Of a stretch of 64,000 bases of DNA, positions 47,201-54,427 are shown piece by piece. The notes under the pieces were generated by a model. It did no database searches. It was not told the DNA's origin and was given only the letters and a program-made list of their open reading frames with translations. The position numbers were made by a program, and so were the translations under genes. This DNA is from Nocardia higoensis NBRC 100133. Its GTDB lineage: Bacteria; Actinomycetota; Actinomycetes; Mycobacteriales; Mycobacteriaceae. The stretch covers positions 1-64,000 of the forward strand of contig NZ_BAGA01000130.1 in NCBI RefSeq assembly GCF_000308595.1. The letters are read 5' to 3'. The stretch's first letter is position 1, and every line of letters begins with the position of its first letter.

Positions 47201-50200
47201 ATGGCGACGATCAGCTCGGCCGAGCGCGGCAGGGCGAGGGCGACGAACGACTCCGGGCGGGCGCCGCGCGCGGTGAGCACGGCGGCCAGCCGGGTGGCGC
47301 GCCGATCGAGTTCACGGTAGGTCAGTGCGGTCTCGCCGGAACGGACGGCCGGGGCGTCGGGGTGGGCGCGCACGGCGTCGGTGAGGATCTCGCACAGGGT
47401 GCGCTCGGTGGCCCGCGGCTCGGCGCCGGCCGAGAGAAGTTCCGCGCGTTCGGAATCCCAGCAGGTGCGTAGTTCGGCGATCTTCGTGGTGGGATCGGTG
47501 GCGAGCTGGCCCAGAATCAGCTCGAAGCGTTCCAGCAGGGTGCGGGCCTCGTCCACGTCGAACCGGTCGGTGGAGAAGCGCAGTGTCACGGTGTGGGTGT
47601 CGGGCTCGCCGAGCGCCCCGCTGCCTTCGCGCACCGGCCGCGGCGGAGTCACCTGCAGACTCAGCGGATACGGCGTGGCGTCGTGGGCGTCGACGTCGAC
47701 CAGGCGCAGTCCCGCACCGCTGAGGTCCCCGGACAGTTCGCGCTGATCGAGCGGATAGGACTCGAGCACGGTCACGGTGTCGAACATGTCGGCGACACCG
47801 GTCTCGCGCTGCAGTTCGGCCAGGCCGACGTGACGATGGTCGAGCATGGCGGCCTGCTCGGACTGCACGCGGGTCAGCAGTTCGCCGACCGTCTCGCCGG
47901 GCTCCAAGCGGACCCGCACCGGCAGCGTGTTGATGAACAGGCCGACCATGCGTTCCACGCCGGCCAGCTGCGGCGGGCGATGGGAGACGGTGTTGCCGAA
48001 CACCACATCCGAGCGACCGGTCAGCACCGTGAGCAGCACCGCCCACGCGGTCTGGACAGCGGTGTTCGGGGTGACGCCGTGCGAGCGGCCGAGCGCGAGC
48101 ACCGCGGCGCTGGTCGCGGGATCCAGGCGCAGCCCCACGTCGCCGTTGTGCGCGGTGACGACGCGATCCGTACGGCCGGTGACCCTGGTGGGGCTCTCGA
48201 TGCCGTCGAGCATGCGGCGCCACGCCGCTGTCGCGGCGTCGTGATCCTGCAGGGACAGCCAGTGCAGGTAGTCCCGGTAGGAGCGGGCGGGGCCGAGTGC
48301 GGCCGGATCGCCGTCGGTGCGGTAGGCGGTGAGCAGCTCGTGGACGAGCAGCGGCATGGACCAGCCGTCGAGCACGATGTGGTGATTGGTCACCAACAGC
48401 TGGTATTCCTCGTCGCCGGTGCGCACGAGATGGAACCGCAGCAGCGGCGGGTGCGCGGGGTCGAACGGTTCGGCCGCCACCGCGGCGATCCTGCGCAGTT
48501 CCGCTTCGCGGGCGTCGGCGTCGTCGAGACCGGTGACATCACAGGCCTGCCAGTCGACCTCGACCTCGCGCAACACGATCTGCCTCGGCCCGGAAGGACT
48601 TTCGACGAACGCGGCGCGCAAGCTGTCGTGCCGATCGACCACCAGTTGCGCGGCGCGGCGCATCCGGTCGGTGTCCACCCGGCCGGTGAAGCTCAGCGCG
48701 GCCTGCACGGTGTAGCCGTCCGCGCCGTCGGTGTCGTAGATGGCATGGAACAACAACCCGGACTGCAGGGCTGTCAGCGGCCACACATCGGTCATCGACG
48801 GGTACTCGCGCTGCCAGGTGTCGATATCCTCGGCGGTCACCTCGGCCAACGGGAAGTCCGACGGGGTGTAGCCGCCGGCGGACTCGGAGCCGACGTGCTC
48901 GGCCAGCGCGCGCAGGGCCTGCACCCACAGATCCGCGAGTTCCTCGACCTCGGCGGCACTCAGGATCTGCGCGGCGAACTCCCAGGTCGCCTCGAGCTCG
49001 AGCCCGTCGGGGCCTTCTTCGGCGATCGCGTTCACGTCCACCACGGCGGGCAGGGCCATGCCGGGGTCGGTGGTGGCGGTCAGCGCGTCGAATTCTGGAG
49101 TGGGTGCCCACGCCCCCGAGGTATCGCGGGCACCCACCCGACCCAGATAGTTGAAACTGATCTGGGGTTCCGGCGCCCCCGCGAGTTCGGCGGCGCCGCG
49201 GGGATCCAGCCGGCGCACCATGCCGAAGCCGATGCCGTTGTCGGGCACTGCCCGAAGTTGTTCCTTGATGCGCTTGATCGCCAGTCCCGCGGCCGCGCCA
49301 CCGGCGAATGCCTCGTCCAGATCGATCCCGCGCAGGTCGAGCCGGATCGGGAAGCGGGTGGTGAACCAGCCCACCGTCGCGCCCAGATCCGCCCCGGGCA
49401 CGGCCTGCTCCTCCCGGCCGTGGCCCTCCAGCATGATCAGCTCGCCCGACACCGCCGTGCCGCGCTCGCGCCGCCACTCGCTCAGCGCCAGAACCAGCGC
49501 GGTCAGCAACGGATCGTTCGCGCCGCCGTGGTAGCGGGCCGCGACCGTGGTCAGCACGGCCTCGGTGATGTCGGCGGGCACTCTGGTGTGTACGCGGCCC
49601 GCGGTCGCCCCGACATCGCGGCGCGGATCGAGCTTGCGCGCGCCGAGCAGTCGGTCGCCCGGCGCCAGCACGTCCTTCCACCAGTCGAGCTCGGCGGCGC
49701 TGCGGCGCGGGGTCTGCTCGACCAGTCCGTGCACCCAGCGGCGCATCGAGGTGGCCGGCGCGCCCACCTGCGGCTCACCGCCTTCCTCGACCTGGCACCA
49801 CGCGTGTCCGAGATCGGCGAGCAGAGTCCGCCAGGACACCGCGTCGACAGCCAGGTGGTGGACGACCAGCCAGAGCAGGTCGGGGCCGCGCTCGTGGTCA
49901 TCGGTCAGCTGAACTGCCTGCACCAGTACTCCGCGTGCCGGATCGAGCCGATCGGCCGCGGCCTGCAGGTGCGTGTCCACCTCGCCCGCGTCGCGCCGCT
50001 GGAGCCGGACGTCGGTCAGAATGCCCTCCGCCGCAACGGATCCCGGTTCGAGCACATCGATGAAGCAGTCCACCGATCCGGCGCCGCGCAGCACCGCGCG
50101 CAGCATGTCGTGGTGGTCCAGCACCGCCTGCAGTGCACGCACCAGATCGGGGCGGCGCACCCCGTCGGGCAGCGTCACCAGCGCCGCCTGCGCGAAACGG

Positions 50201-53200
50201 TCGAAATGCCCGCGTTCGAGCATGGCGTGCATGATCGGCGACAACGGCATCGCCCCGACGCCGCCGCCGGGCAGTTCGGTCAGCCGCGGCCCGCTGCCGG
50301 AATCGGTGGCGGTCGCGGCCAGGGCGGCCACGGTCTTCTGATCGAACACGTCCTGGGTGGAGAAGTTCATGCCGACGGCCTTGGCCCGCGCCACCAGCTG
50401 GATCGACAGGATGCTGTCACCGCCGAGGGCGAAGAAGCTGTCGTCCGCGCCGACCTGGCGCACCCCGAGCACCTCGCAGAACAGCCCGGCCACCAGGCTT
50501 TCCTTGGGCGTGGCCGGAGCCCGGCCCGCCGGGGCGTTGCCGAACTCGGGTTCGGGCAGCGCGCGGCGATCCAGCTTGCCGAAGGCGTTGGTGGGCAGGC
50601 TGTCCAGCGGCATGATGACCGCCGGAACCATGTGCGGCGGAAGGGATTCGCGGGCGTAGCGTTGCAGCTCGAGCACGTCCGGCGCACGGTCGCGGACCGG
50701 CACCACGTAGGACACCAGCACGGTGGCGCCGGCCTGGTTGTGCGCGGGCACCGTGACCGACATGTCGATGTCCTCGTGCCCGGTCAGCGCGGCGTCGATC
50801 TCCCCCGGCTCGATCCGGTAGCCACGGATCTTGACCTGGAAATCGCTGCGGCCCACGAGTTCCAGCGCCAGGTCGGTCCCCTCGCCGACCCAGCGCGCGA
50901 GGTCGCCGGTGCGATACATCCGCTCCCCCGGCGCGCCGTAGGGATCGGCGACGAACCTGGCCGCCGACTCGGCGAGCAAGTGGCTGTACCCGCGGGCCAT
51001 CCCCGGTCCCGCGAGGTACAGCTCACCCGCCGTGCCCTTGGGCACGGGCTGCAGGGTCCGTCCCAGCACCATGGCCGTCACCCCACGGATCGGACCACCG
51101 ACGGTCAGAGCACGGTCCGGGTGGATGCGCGCACCCGCCGCGGTCACCGTGGTCTCCGTCGGTCCGTATTCGTTGATCATCTCCGTCTTGCGCGACCACC
51201 GGTCCACCACGTGCGGTGGGCACACGTCGCCCCCGACCACCACGACGCGCAATGCGGTCAGCGGCTCCGGATCGACCGTCGCCAACATCGCGGGCGTCAG
51301 GATCAGGTGGGTCACCTTGGTCGCGGCCAGCAGCCCGGTGAGCATCTCGCCGCCGATGACCGTCGGCGGCACCACCACCAGCGTGGCCCCGTTCGCGAAG
51401 CAGGTGAGGAACTGCTCCATCGACGCGTCGAAGCTCGGCGAAAGCGCGTAGGACACCCGCGAATCCGAATCGATGCCCAAGGTCTCGGTCCGGTCGGCGA
51501 TCAGGTTCGCCAACCCGGTGTGCGTGACGTACACACCCTTCGGGACGCCGGTGGAACCGGAAGTGTAGGTCATATAGGCGAGGTTGGCCGGACGCAGCGG
51601 ACGGGTGCGCTCGTCGTCGGTGACCGGCTCACCCGAAAGCGCCTCGCAGGCTTGCGCTGTCGCCGGATCGTCGAGGACCAGCGGACGTACCTGTTCCGGC
51701 AGCCGGGGCAGATATTCCGCGAGCGTGAAGGCCACCCGCGCGCCGCTGTCGGTCATCATGTGCTCGATCCGCTTCGGCGGATACTCCGGGTCCACCTGCA
51801 CGACGGCGGCGCCGCACTTGGCGATCGCCCACGCCGCGGTGAGCGACTCGACCGAGCGCCGGATCAGGATCGCGACCGCGTCGTCCGGGCCACAGCCCAG
51901 CGCGATCAGCCGGCGCGCCAGCCGGGAGGAGCGGGTGTCGAGTTCGCCGTAGGTCACCGCGCGACCGGCGGCGACGATCGCGGTGGCCGACGGGTCGCGG
52001 CGTGCGCCTTCGGCCAGGATGTCGGGCAACAGCCTGGTCCCGACGCTGTCCGCCCCGCGCACCGGAAGCAGTTCGGCCCGCTCCGCGCTGTCCAGCAGCG
52101 GCAGCCCGCCGACCGGGCAATCGGCGCCACCCGAGAGGAATTCGTGCAGGAACATCATGAACCGGCGATGGTGACCCGCGAGCTCATCGGCGCTGTAGAC
52201 CTCCGGGTTGCCCTGGAAGTCGATGTGGGTGTTCTCCGTGCCCGCACCGGGATAGATGTTGACGAACAGATCGGCGGTGGGCCCCGAGGTCAGCACGTTC
52301 AGCCTGCCGGTCGTCTCACCGAAGACAACTTCGTTCTCGATCATCATCAGGTTCACGGCAGGCCCGAAGGATGCCGCCTCGTCACGGGCGATCCCCATGT
52401 CGTGGAAGATGTCCTCCTGGCGATAGCGTTGCCTGCGCAGGGCGCTGGTCAGCTCACTCTGGGTGGCATCGGTCAGCTCGCCGACCGTGCGCGGGGTGAC
52501 CCGCAGCCGCAACGGCACCACATTGGCGACCATGCCGCCGGAACGGCGCAGCAGCGCCGAATGCCTGCCCGAGACAGGCAGACTCAGCAGCACCTCGTCG
52601 CTGCCGGTCATCCGGCCCAGGTAGGCCGCGAATGCCGCGACCACCACCGGGGTGACGCTGCTGCCGCGGTCGCGGACCGCCTCGTCCATCAGGCGCGCGG
52701 TCCGCTCCGGCAGCGCCCGGCTGATCAGCACCGGATGGATCGTCGGCTTACCGACCCGGCCCGCCAAGCTCACCACCGGTGGCGCTCCGGCCAGATGCTC
52801 GGTCCAGTACCGGCGATCGTTCTCGAATCGCTCCGACTCCCGGTATTCCAGGTCCTGCCTGGTGATCTCGCGCAGATCCTGAGCCTTCGACGGCGGCGCC
52901 TCGTGGCCGTGCACCCAGGCGTTGTAGAGCTCGGTGATCCGGCGCAGCATCGTCACCGCGGCATAGCCGTCGAGCGCGATGTGGTGGGCGCGCTGGTACC
53001 AGAGGTATCGGTCGGCGCCGACCTGGTAGATGACGCTGTTCATGAGCCGGTCGTTGCGCAGGTCCAGCGGCGCCGAATAGTCCTGCACCATCAGGCGGTG
53101 CGCGGTCGCGATCGGGTCGACGTGCCCGCGTAGATCCACCTCGGTCACCCGCGCGTCGATATCGTCGTCGACGAACTGGCACGGCTCGCCATCGATTTCG

Positions 53201-53538
53201 ACCAGACGCAGGTGCCCGGAGCCGAACTCACGGCTCGCGACGCGGCACGCCTCGATCAGCAGCTCCGGGAACAACGCGCCCGCGATCTCGACGTACTGGG
53301 CCACCGAGATCGGTGACGATCCGGTGAGGTGCTGGGCGAACCAGATCCCGCGCTGGGCAGCGGTCAGGCGGAACACTTCGGGTTGGCGCGAATCCACCGC
53401 TTCCGGTCCGCTGTAATCGGCACCCGAATTGTTACCCGCCCCCGGATCATTTCTGCCGGCGAGGCGATCCGACGTCCCGAAAGCCGAGGATACGGACCGC
53501 TCCCGATCAGCGCCGGGATTGCGTTCGAGCTGGGTCAC
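35278..53538 (-). CDS. Five-module nonribosomal peptide synthetase (C-A-T-E, 4x C-A-T, TE)
   Basis: A single 6086-residue NRPS that would assemble and release a pentapeptide. Key residues by position: C1 His motif HHIALDG at 185; A1 core YTSGSTG near 657; T1 Ser1042; E domain HHLAVDAVSW at 1227; C2 HHIVLDGWS at 1719; A2 YTSGSTG at 2199; T2 Ser2587; C3 HHVILDGWS at 2808; A3 at 3282; T3 Ser3663; C4 HHIAGDG at 3852; A4 at 4344; T4 Ser4731; C5 HHITGDG at 4914; A5 at 5388; T5 Ser5776; TE nucleophile Ser5915 (GWSLGG) with His6064. All A domains keep the A10 lysine. C1 resembles DhbF/EntF condensation domains, implying an acyl or aryl cap from a separate carrier; residue 1 becomes D-configured. GTG 53538 has GGGAGG 4-5 nt upstream. 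No MbtH protein or acyl-starter genes are adjacent. The product is unknown. Confidence 0.95.
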   Translation of the reverse strand: MTQLERNPGADRERSVSSAFGTSDRLAGRNDPGAGNNSGADYSGPEAVDSRQPEVFRLTAAQRGIWFAQHLTGSSPISVAQYVEIAGALFPELLIEACRVASREFGSGHLRLVEIDGEPCQFVDDDIDARVTEVDLRGHVDPIATAHRLMVQDYSAPLDLRNDRLMNSVIYQVGADRYLWYQRAHHIALDGYAAVTMLRRITELYNAWVHGHEAPPSKAQDLREITRQDLEYRESERFENDRRYWTEHLAGAPPVVSLAGRVGKPTIHPVLISRALPERTARLMDEAVRDRGSSVTPVVVAAFAAYLGRMTGSDEVLLSLPVSGRHSALLRRSGGMVANVVPLRLRVTPRTVGELTDATQSELTSALRRQRYRQEDIFHDMGIARDEAASFGPAVNLMMIENEVVFGETTGRLNVLTSGPTADLFVNIYPGAGTENTHIDFQGNPEVYSADELAGHHRRFMMFLHEFLSGGADCPVGGLPLLDSAERAELLPVRGADSVGTRLLPDILAEGARRDPSATAIVAAGRAVTYGELDTRSSRLARRLIALGCGPDDAVAILIRRSVESLTAAWAIAKCGAAVVQVDPEYPPKRIEHMMTDSGARVAFTLAEYLPRLPEQVRPLVLDDPATAQACEALSGEPVTDDERTRPLRPANLAYMTYTSGSTGVPKGVYVTHTGLANLIADRTETLGIDSDSRVSYALSPSFDASMEQFLTCFANGATLVVVPPTVIGGEMLTGLLAATKVTHLILTPAMLATVDPEPLTALRVVVVGGDVCPPHVVDRWSRKTEMINEYGPTETTVTAAGARIHPDRALTVGGPIRGVTAMVLGRTLQPVPKGTAGELYLAGPGMARGYSHLLAESAARFVADPYGAPGERMYRTGDLARWVGEGTDLALELVGRSDFQVKIRGYRIEPGEIDAALTGHEDIDMSVTVPAHNQAGATVLVSYVVPVRDRAPDVLELQRYARESLPPHMVPAVIMPLDSLPTNAFGKLDRRALPEPEFGNAPAGRAPATPKESLVAGLFCEVLGVRQVGADDSFFALGGDSILSIQLVARAKAVGMNFSTQDVFDQKTVAALAATATDSGSGPRLTELPGGGVGAMPLSPIMHAMLERGHFDRFAQAALVTLPDGVRRPDLVRALQAVLDHHDMLRAVLRGAGSVDCFIDVLEPGSVAAEGILTDVRLQRRDAGEVDTHLQAAADRLDPARGVLVQAVQLTDDHERGPDLLWLVVHHLAVDAVSWRTLLADLGHAWCQVEEGGEPQVGAPATSMRRWVHGLVEQTPRRSAAELDWWKDVLAPGDRLLGARKLDPRRDVGATAGRVHTRVPADITEAVLTTVAARYHGGANDPLLTALVLALSEWRRERGTAVSGELIMLEGHGREEQAVPGADLGATVGWFTTRFPIRLDLRGIDLDEAFAGGAAAGLAIKRIKEQLRAVPDNGIGFGMVRRLDPRGAAELAGAPEPQISFNYLGRVGARDTSGAWAPTPEFDALTATTDPGMALPAVVDVNAIAEEGPDGLELEATWEFAAQILSAAEVEELADLWVQALRALAEHVGSESAGGYTPSDFPLAEVTAEDIDTWQREYPSMTDVWPLTALQSGLLFHAIYDTDGADGYTVQAALSFTGRVDTDRMRRAAQLVVDRHDSLRAAFVESPSGPRQIVLREVEVDWQACDVTGLDDADAREAELRRIAAVAAEPFDPAHPPLLRFHLVRTGDEEYQLLVTNHHIVLDGWSMPLLVHELLTAYRTDGDPAALGPARSYRDYLHWLSLQDHDAATAAWRRMLDGIESPTRVTGRTDRVVTAHNGDVGLRLDPATSAAVLALGRSHGVTPNTAVQTAWAVLLTVLTGRSDVVFGNTVSHRPPQLAGVERMVGLFINTLPVRVRLEPGETVGELLTRVQSEQAAMLDHRHVGLAELQRETGVADMFDTVTVLESYPLDQRELSGDLSGAGLRLVDVDAHDATPYPLSLQVTPPRPVREGSGALGEPDTHTVTLRFSTDRFDVDEARTLLERFELILGQLATDPTTKIAELRTCWDSERAELLSAGAEPRATERTLCEILTDAVRAHPDAPAVRSGETALTYRELDRRATRLAAVLTARGARPESFVALALPRSAELIVAMWAVAKTGAAFVPLDTANPAERVAELLEDSRSRLGVTTDAVAQSLPDTLDWVVPADESEPAAAEPDDAGLEPSAPALRPDHTAYVIYTSGSTGKPKAVQVSHRGLAGLVAAQADAFEVGPTSAVLNVASPGFDACVSELLLAHSAGACLVVAPPEAYAGPDLEVLLSEQRVSHAIITPTVLSTLDPARLPDLTTIAVVGEATGSDVVERWAPGRRLMNHYGPTEATIWATGSDALRAGERVTIGAPIPGVSVAVLDHWLRPVPLGVAGELYLGGPGLARGYFGRPDLTATRFVADPTADNGARLYRTGDAVRWVRGPAGPELEYLGRNDEQVKIHGLRIEPEEIDAHLARHECVASAATVVRPGPVGEPVLVSYVVPSPGAALDIRALHDDLAAELPHYMNPAAIVVLDSMPLSTSGKVARNVLRQRDFQAEVVPGRAPSTPAEHIVARLFAEVLHLDRDSVTAQSNFFTLGGDSIVSMRLVALAKAAGLIITPRDVFDAKTVAGLAATARTASDSPALEPPARPSGRRRGDGRARPEDFSLVRLTDTDITRLEHRYGTVSDVWPLSPMQSGIHFHSVYDPEAGDTYTVQTVIAFSGEVDAERLRRAAQALVDRHDILRAAYAETASGPCQIVLEHAEAAFGEVRLEGGDARAHAEAEALAAADAAVGFDLSQPPLIRFTLIRVAEDEWRLLITNHHVILDGWSMPLLLGELLEYYGSPELIDTAGPAPSYRDYLVWLASQDRAAAEAAWAHEFAQVESPTRVARTTGRTAATAASEVEAELSASTYERLRRIASDAAVTVNAAIAAAWALNLRVLTGETEVIFGAAVSGRPPELSNVDQALGMFLNTIPLRIRLDPTASLRELLADIQVTHARMMDHHFIGLPEIQRSAGMPELFDTAIAFQSFPVDRPALQRLVDSAGLRVEEISGVDATPFPLSLVVTPTYAEDGTPALRTTLRFLEQDFDDTGAHRILDRFVELLSRIAENPTERLGELALADEPAVALPDLDAAQISPRTLADILAASASAAPDAPAVGYGAQVMTYRELDEYSDRLARVLLGRGIRPGSIVACVLPRSTAAVRTLWAIAKTGAGFLPVDPRLPAERIEYLVTDSGAHAAVSDIASAQWLPETVDRILLDDERNRRAIEDMASGPITDAERGGPIPIEATAYMIYTSGSTGIPKGVLISHRGLAHLVAAQRRYLGVGPDSTVLQVASPSFDASVFELLMAHGSSGRLVISPADVYGGPELAKLMRREHVSHAVLTPSALATVPVDSIDELRVLMTGGEPVGPELVERWAPGRTMINLYGPSESTIWATASAPLRPGMPITIGGPVGPVAAVVLDSWLRPVPEGVAGELYLFGPGLADGYIGKSAMTAARFVACPYGEPGRRMYRTGDMVRRNASGDYEFLGRNDFQVKIRGTRVELGEIDAALVARPEIAWAVTVPHTGEGRSALLVSYVVPVQGTSVSGDELREALTRTLPAYMVPQAVMVLDEVPLTPTGKLDRSRLPEPVFAAREFRAPSSWVEGVVAAAFEDVLEVKRVGVDDDFFALGGDSLSASLVAARVGAALDSRVPVRAVFEAPTVGALAELAHTFGGRGRVALIAGVRPEVVPLSLAQQRMWFLNRYEPDSAAYNIPVMLRLSGKLNIAALEAALRDVVDRHEVLRTIYPESAGEPHQLILDDPEPAFTRVPPAREEAVAEAVGEFMRAGFDVTRRVPMRVGLFEIADRGRSADEGEYLLVMVVHHIAGDGQSMGPLARDVMHAYTARVAGHAPVWEPLPVQYADYALWQRQVLGSADDPESLLSEQLAFWRTTLDGAPDQLQLPADRPRPAVSSLAGGRVPLRIDAEVHGKLLDLAHEHGASLFMVVHAALAVLLGRLSDTDDVVIGTPIAGRGEQGLDDLVGMFVNTLVLRTPLEAGEPFTDFLHRTRDADLRAFEHADVPFERVVEELNPDRSGSHHPLFQVALAFQNLSNVEVALPEVVVSRAEVDTGASQFDLQLMISDEYAESGVAQGIAGQMMFARELFDESTVAGFADRLIRLLTEIAADPATPVGDIDWLAEDERAELVSRVGARPETDAPATLPELFAAAVRENPRGVAVLAGDTELAYAELDERSNRLARLLIDAGAGPEIPVLVAVARSVESVVAWWAVVKSGAVFVPVDPAYPAARIEQMVTESGATLGVTVSGARDELPGAVDWIVLDDPAVRARLDEQPDDPVTDAERTRPLRIDNVAYVVFTSGSTGVPKGVAVPHSGIAGFYAGQRADAGLGRGSRMLHFASPSFDASLLEILTAASAAATLVIAPTGTYGGGELADLLRARRVTHAFVTPAALASVDPDDLDDLRLVMSGGEQVPEDLVRRWAGTDRARRREFRVLYGPTEATIIATAARWVRPGDRPTIGVPLPGIRALVLDGRLRPVPAGVAGELYLAGPAAARGYLGMPGVSAARFVPCPYGEPGERMYRTGDVVRWTDDGRIAFVGRNDFQVKIRGFRVELGEIDALLDAREDISFAATVPRREGAGPTMLVSYVVPAPGAEVTGAELNAALAEALPSYMVPAAVMVLDEVPLSPNGKLDRRALPAPVVQAKRFRAPESPVEEIVAAVFGDVLGIDRAVGADDDFFELGGNSLIATRVAARVGAALDTNVPVQMIFEAPTVARLAARVESHADLGRVALTAQPRPARIPLSYAQQRMWFLNRFEPDSPAYSIPIVMRLRGGLDLDALRAAVGDVVTRHEVLRTVYPHAGGEPAQVVLPASESAPSIPVVAVTEAEVHAAVSEFVSQVFDVTAEVPFRLRLFDLGDDEWVLAAVMHHITGDGSSLRPLARDVMVAYAARRQGEAPAWTPLPVQYADYAIWQHTVLGTEDDPGSLLRAQIDYWKAELAELPAVLELPTDRPRPPMPSYAGATIPFSVDAALHADLQRVARAHNATLFMVFHTALAAVLARLSSTDDVAIGTPYAGRGEPELDDLVGMFVNTLVLRTRVRPGMSFTDLLEHVRGADLSAFGHADVPFERLVQELNPVRSHAHHPLFQVMLAFQNLASADFELPDLSVSAVEADTGTSLFDLQVTVSDSYDDTGDPAGLEGGISYATDLFDPDTATTIVARLQRLLHALAEDPSRPLHDVDLLDADEREAVLTRWNSTDHALDRDETLASVFADAARVHADRTAVVYDGRSLTYAEFASRVNRLARLLIAQGVGPESLVALRMRRCLDQVVAMYAVLAAGGGYVPVDPDHPAERIDYILATAEPVVVLSSLDELDLSGFGDAPVTDSDRIAPVRPDNIAYVLFTSGSTGRPKGVTVTHRSVLNQLHWIIATYGLTTEDAVLQKTPATFDVSVWELFGTLMVGARMVIARSDGHTDPAYLAEAIATHRITATSFVPSMLSAFADAVPAESLHSLRALLVGGEAFGGDVVSAARRVLPTVVLHNLYGPTEFTLHATARPVRADDEGSIPMGGPVWNVRTYVLDTRLRPVPPGVAGELYLAGVQAARGYQSRPGLTAERFVPDPFAAGERLYRTGDLARWRRTGELEYLGRTDFQVKLRGLRIELGEIEAVLGEHHTVARAIAAVYGEGLAARLVGYLVPAAGATVDVDAVLAYAATELPDYMVPGTVLVLDSVPFTASGKLDRKALPEPVFSSKEFREPATWLEGEVARAFEHVLGVERVGADDDFYALGGNSLRSVQVVSELKKGLHYEVPVSWMLSDPRPADLARRIESGMRSGTDAPADHGLGFDVLLPIRTGGSRAPLFCVHPASGLAWCYRPLDEYLSADRPIYGLQAPQLGGELPGPTGIEEIARRYYAEIKTVQPHGPYHLLGWSLGGQIAHAIAAEMREAGEQVALLALLDAEADGFDASMVRTVTTGDLISNLGPVLGIDFVDAEATAQEAAESIREHFGDGIGVDAAMLERMTDAYNMSIRAASEWQPRVVDTDMLYFTATEDRRADAQGHKGWARVVRGEIANVDVDAPHLGMTDPAVLARIAGILDEWTGW

Positions 53539-54364
53539 TGGACCTCCCGTTGATTTCGCTCCCCCGGAAGCCTGGGCTCCTCCTGCCCAGCTGCCCCCGA
53601 AAGTTCGGCTGCCGTTCGCCGAGAATATGCCCCAATTACGGGGGAGACGGCGCCGAATACGGATCGAGCAAGTTCTTCGGACTGGGTTATTCGCGGGCGG
53701 ACACCGCCCGGCGGCCGCTGCCGAAAGCGGCTCGAATTACGTGTTCGTCATTTACCGGTTGGCCGCCACCGCGGGCGCGACCCCCGTCGCTCGGTTCGGC
53801 CCCGGTCGGAGGCACGAGCCCTCACGGAACATCACCGCGAGTGTGGTTCCCGGTAGATGCCGCGGTCGAGCGGACCGCAGCTCGAAACAAGGCCACCCGG
53901 CGGAGGGCAAGCGTGCGACTTCCCGCCATCGGGCGGCCCCGGGTCGGGTGCGACGAGCTCGAATCGAACGTCGTTGGAATTCATCGGTTGCACCGATCGC
54001 CTTCTGAACGTGGCGTACCTATGTACCGGTCAGTTCCGCACGAGCTCGGGGACCCCGTTGTCCCCGAGCGTGTGCCGTGGATTCACTCCGCAACCCCGAC
54101 AATTGGGAGGATTCATTTGTTGCCGATCTACGGTAAATCATTCGGATCGGCTGCCGTCGACTTCTGTTCCGCTTTCGACGACTGGTTGGAATCGCCATCG
54201 TAACTACGGTCAGCGCACTGCGCAATGGGCCTTGCGGTCGACGAAAGCGACCTCGAAACCATTTCGAGACGAATAGGTATCGGCATGGTCAACATTTCCT
54301 CTTTTTCAGCCGGCGAGCGAACCGATACGTTACTTACCGCACCGTCGGGGCCCGGAAACGCACG
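53539..54364. promoter_or_regulatory. Long NRPS upstream region
   Basis: Between the NRPS start and the terminator of the next gene, over 800 bp carry no convincing ORF. The ORFs that exist are Arg/Pro-rich and lack ribosome sites. The part from about 54110 to 54340 is clearly more AT-rich than the rest of the window. A small palindrome CCGAA-AG-TTCGG lies at 53597-53608, about 60 bp before the NRPS start, and GTACCTATGTAC lies around 54014-54025. The region probably contains the NRPS promoter and operators, perhaps a long leader RNA. Confidence 0.5.
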
Positions 54365-54404
54365 ACGTCCCCGACCCCGCCGAGGACGGCGGCATCGGGG
54401 ACGT
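54365..54404 (-). terminator. Nested hairpin terminator after the YhgE-like gene
   Basis: Outer 10-bp arms ACGTCCCCGA (54365-54374) and TCGGGGACGT (54395-54404) enclose an inner 5-bp stem CCGCC/GGCGG with a 6-nt loop. It lies 23 bp beyond the stop of the minus-strand membrane protein gene, so its transcript should end before the NRPS promoter region. Confidence 0.7.
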
Positions 54405-54427
54405 TGCTCAACTGTGCCCTGAGTGGA

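Noticed and set aside
54019..54225. Minus-strand ORF of 68 codons upstream of the NRPS
   Set aside because: Arg/Ser-rich, no ribosome site, and overlaps plus-strand open frames of similar quality; treated as non-coding.
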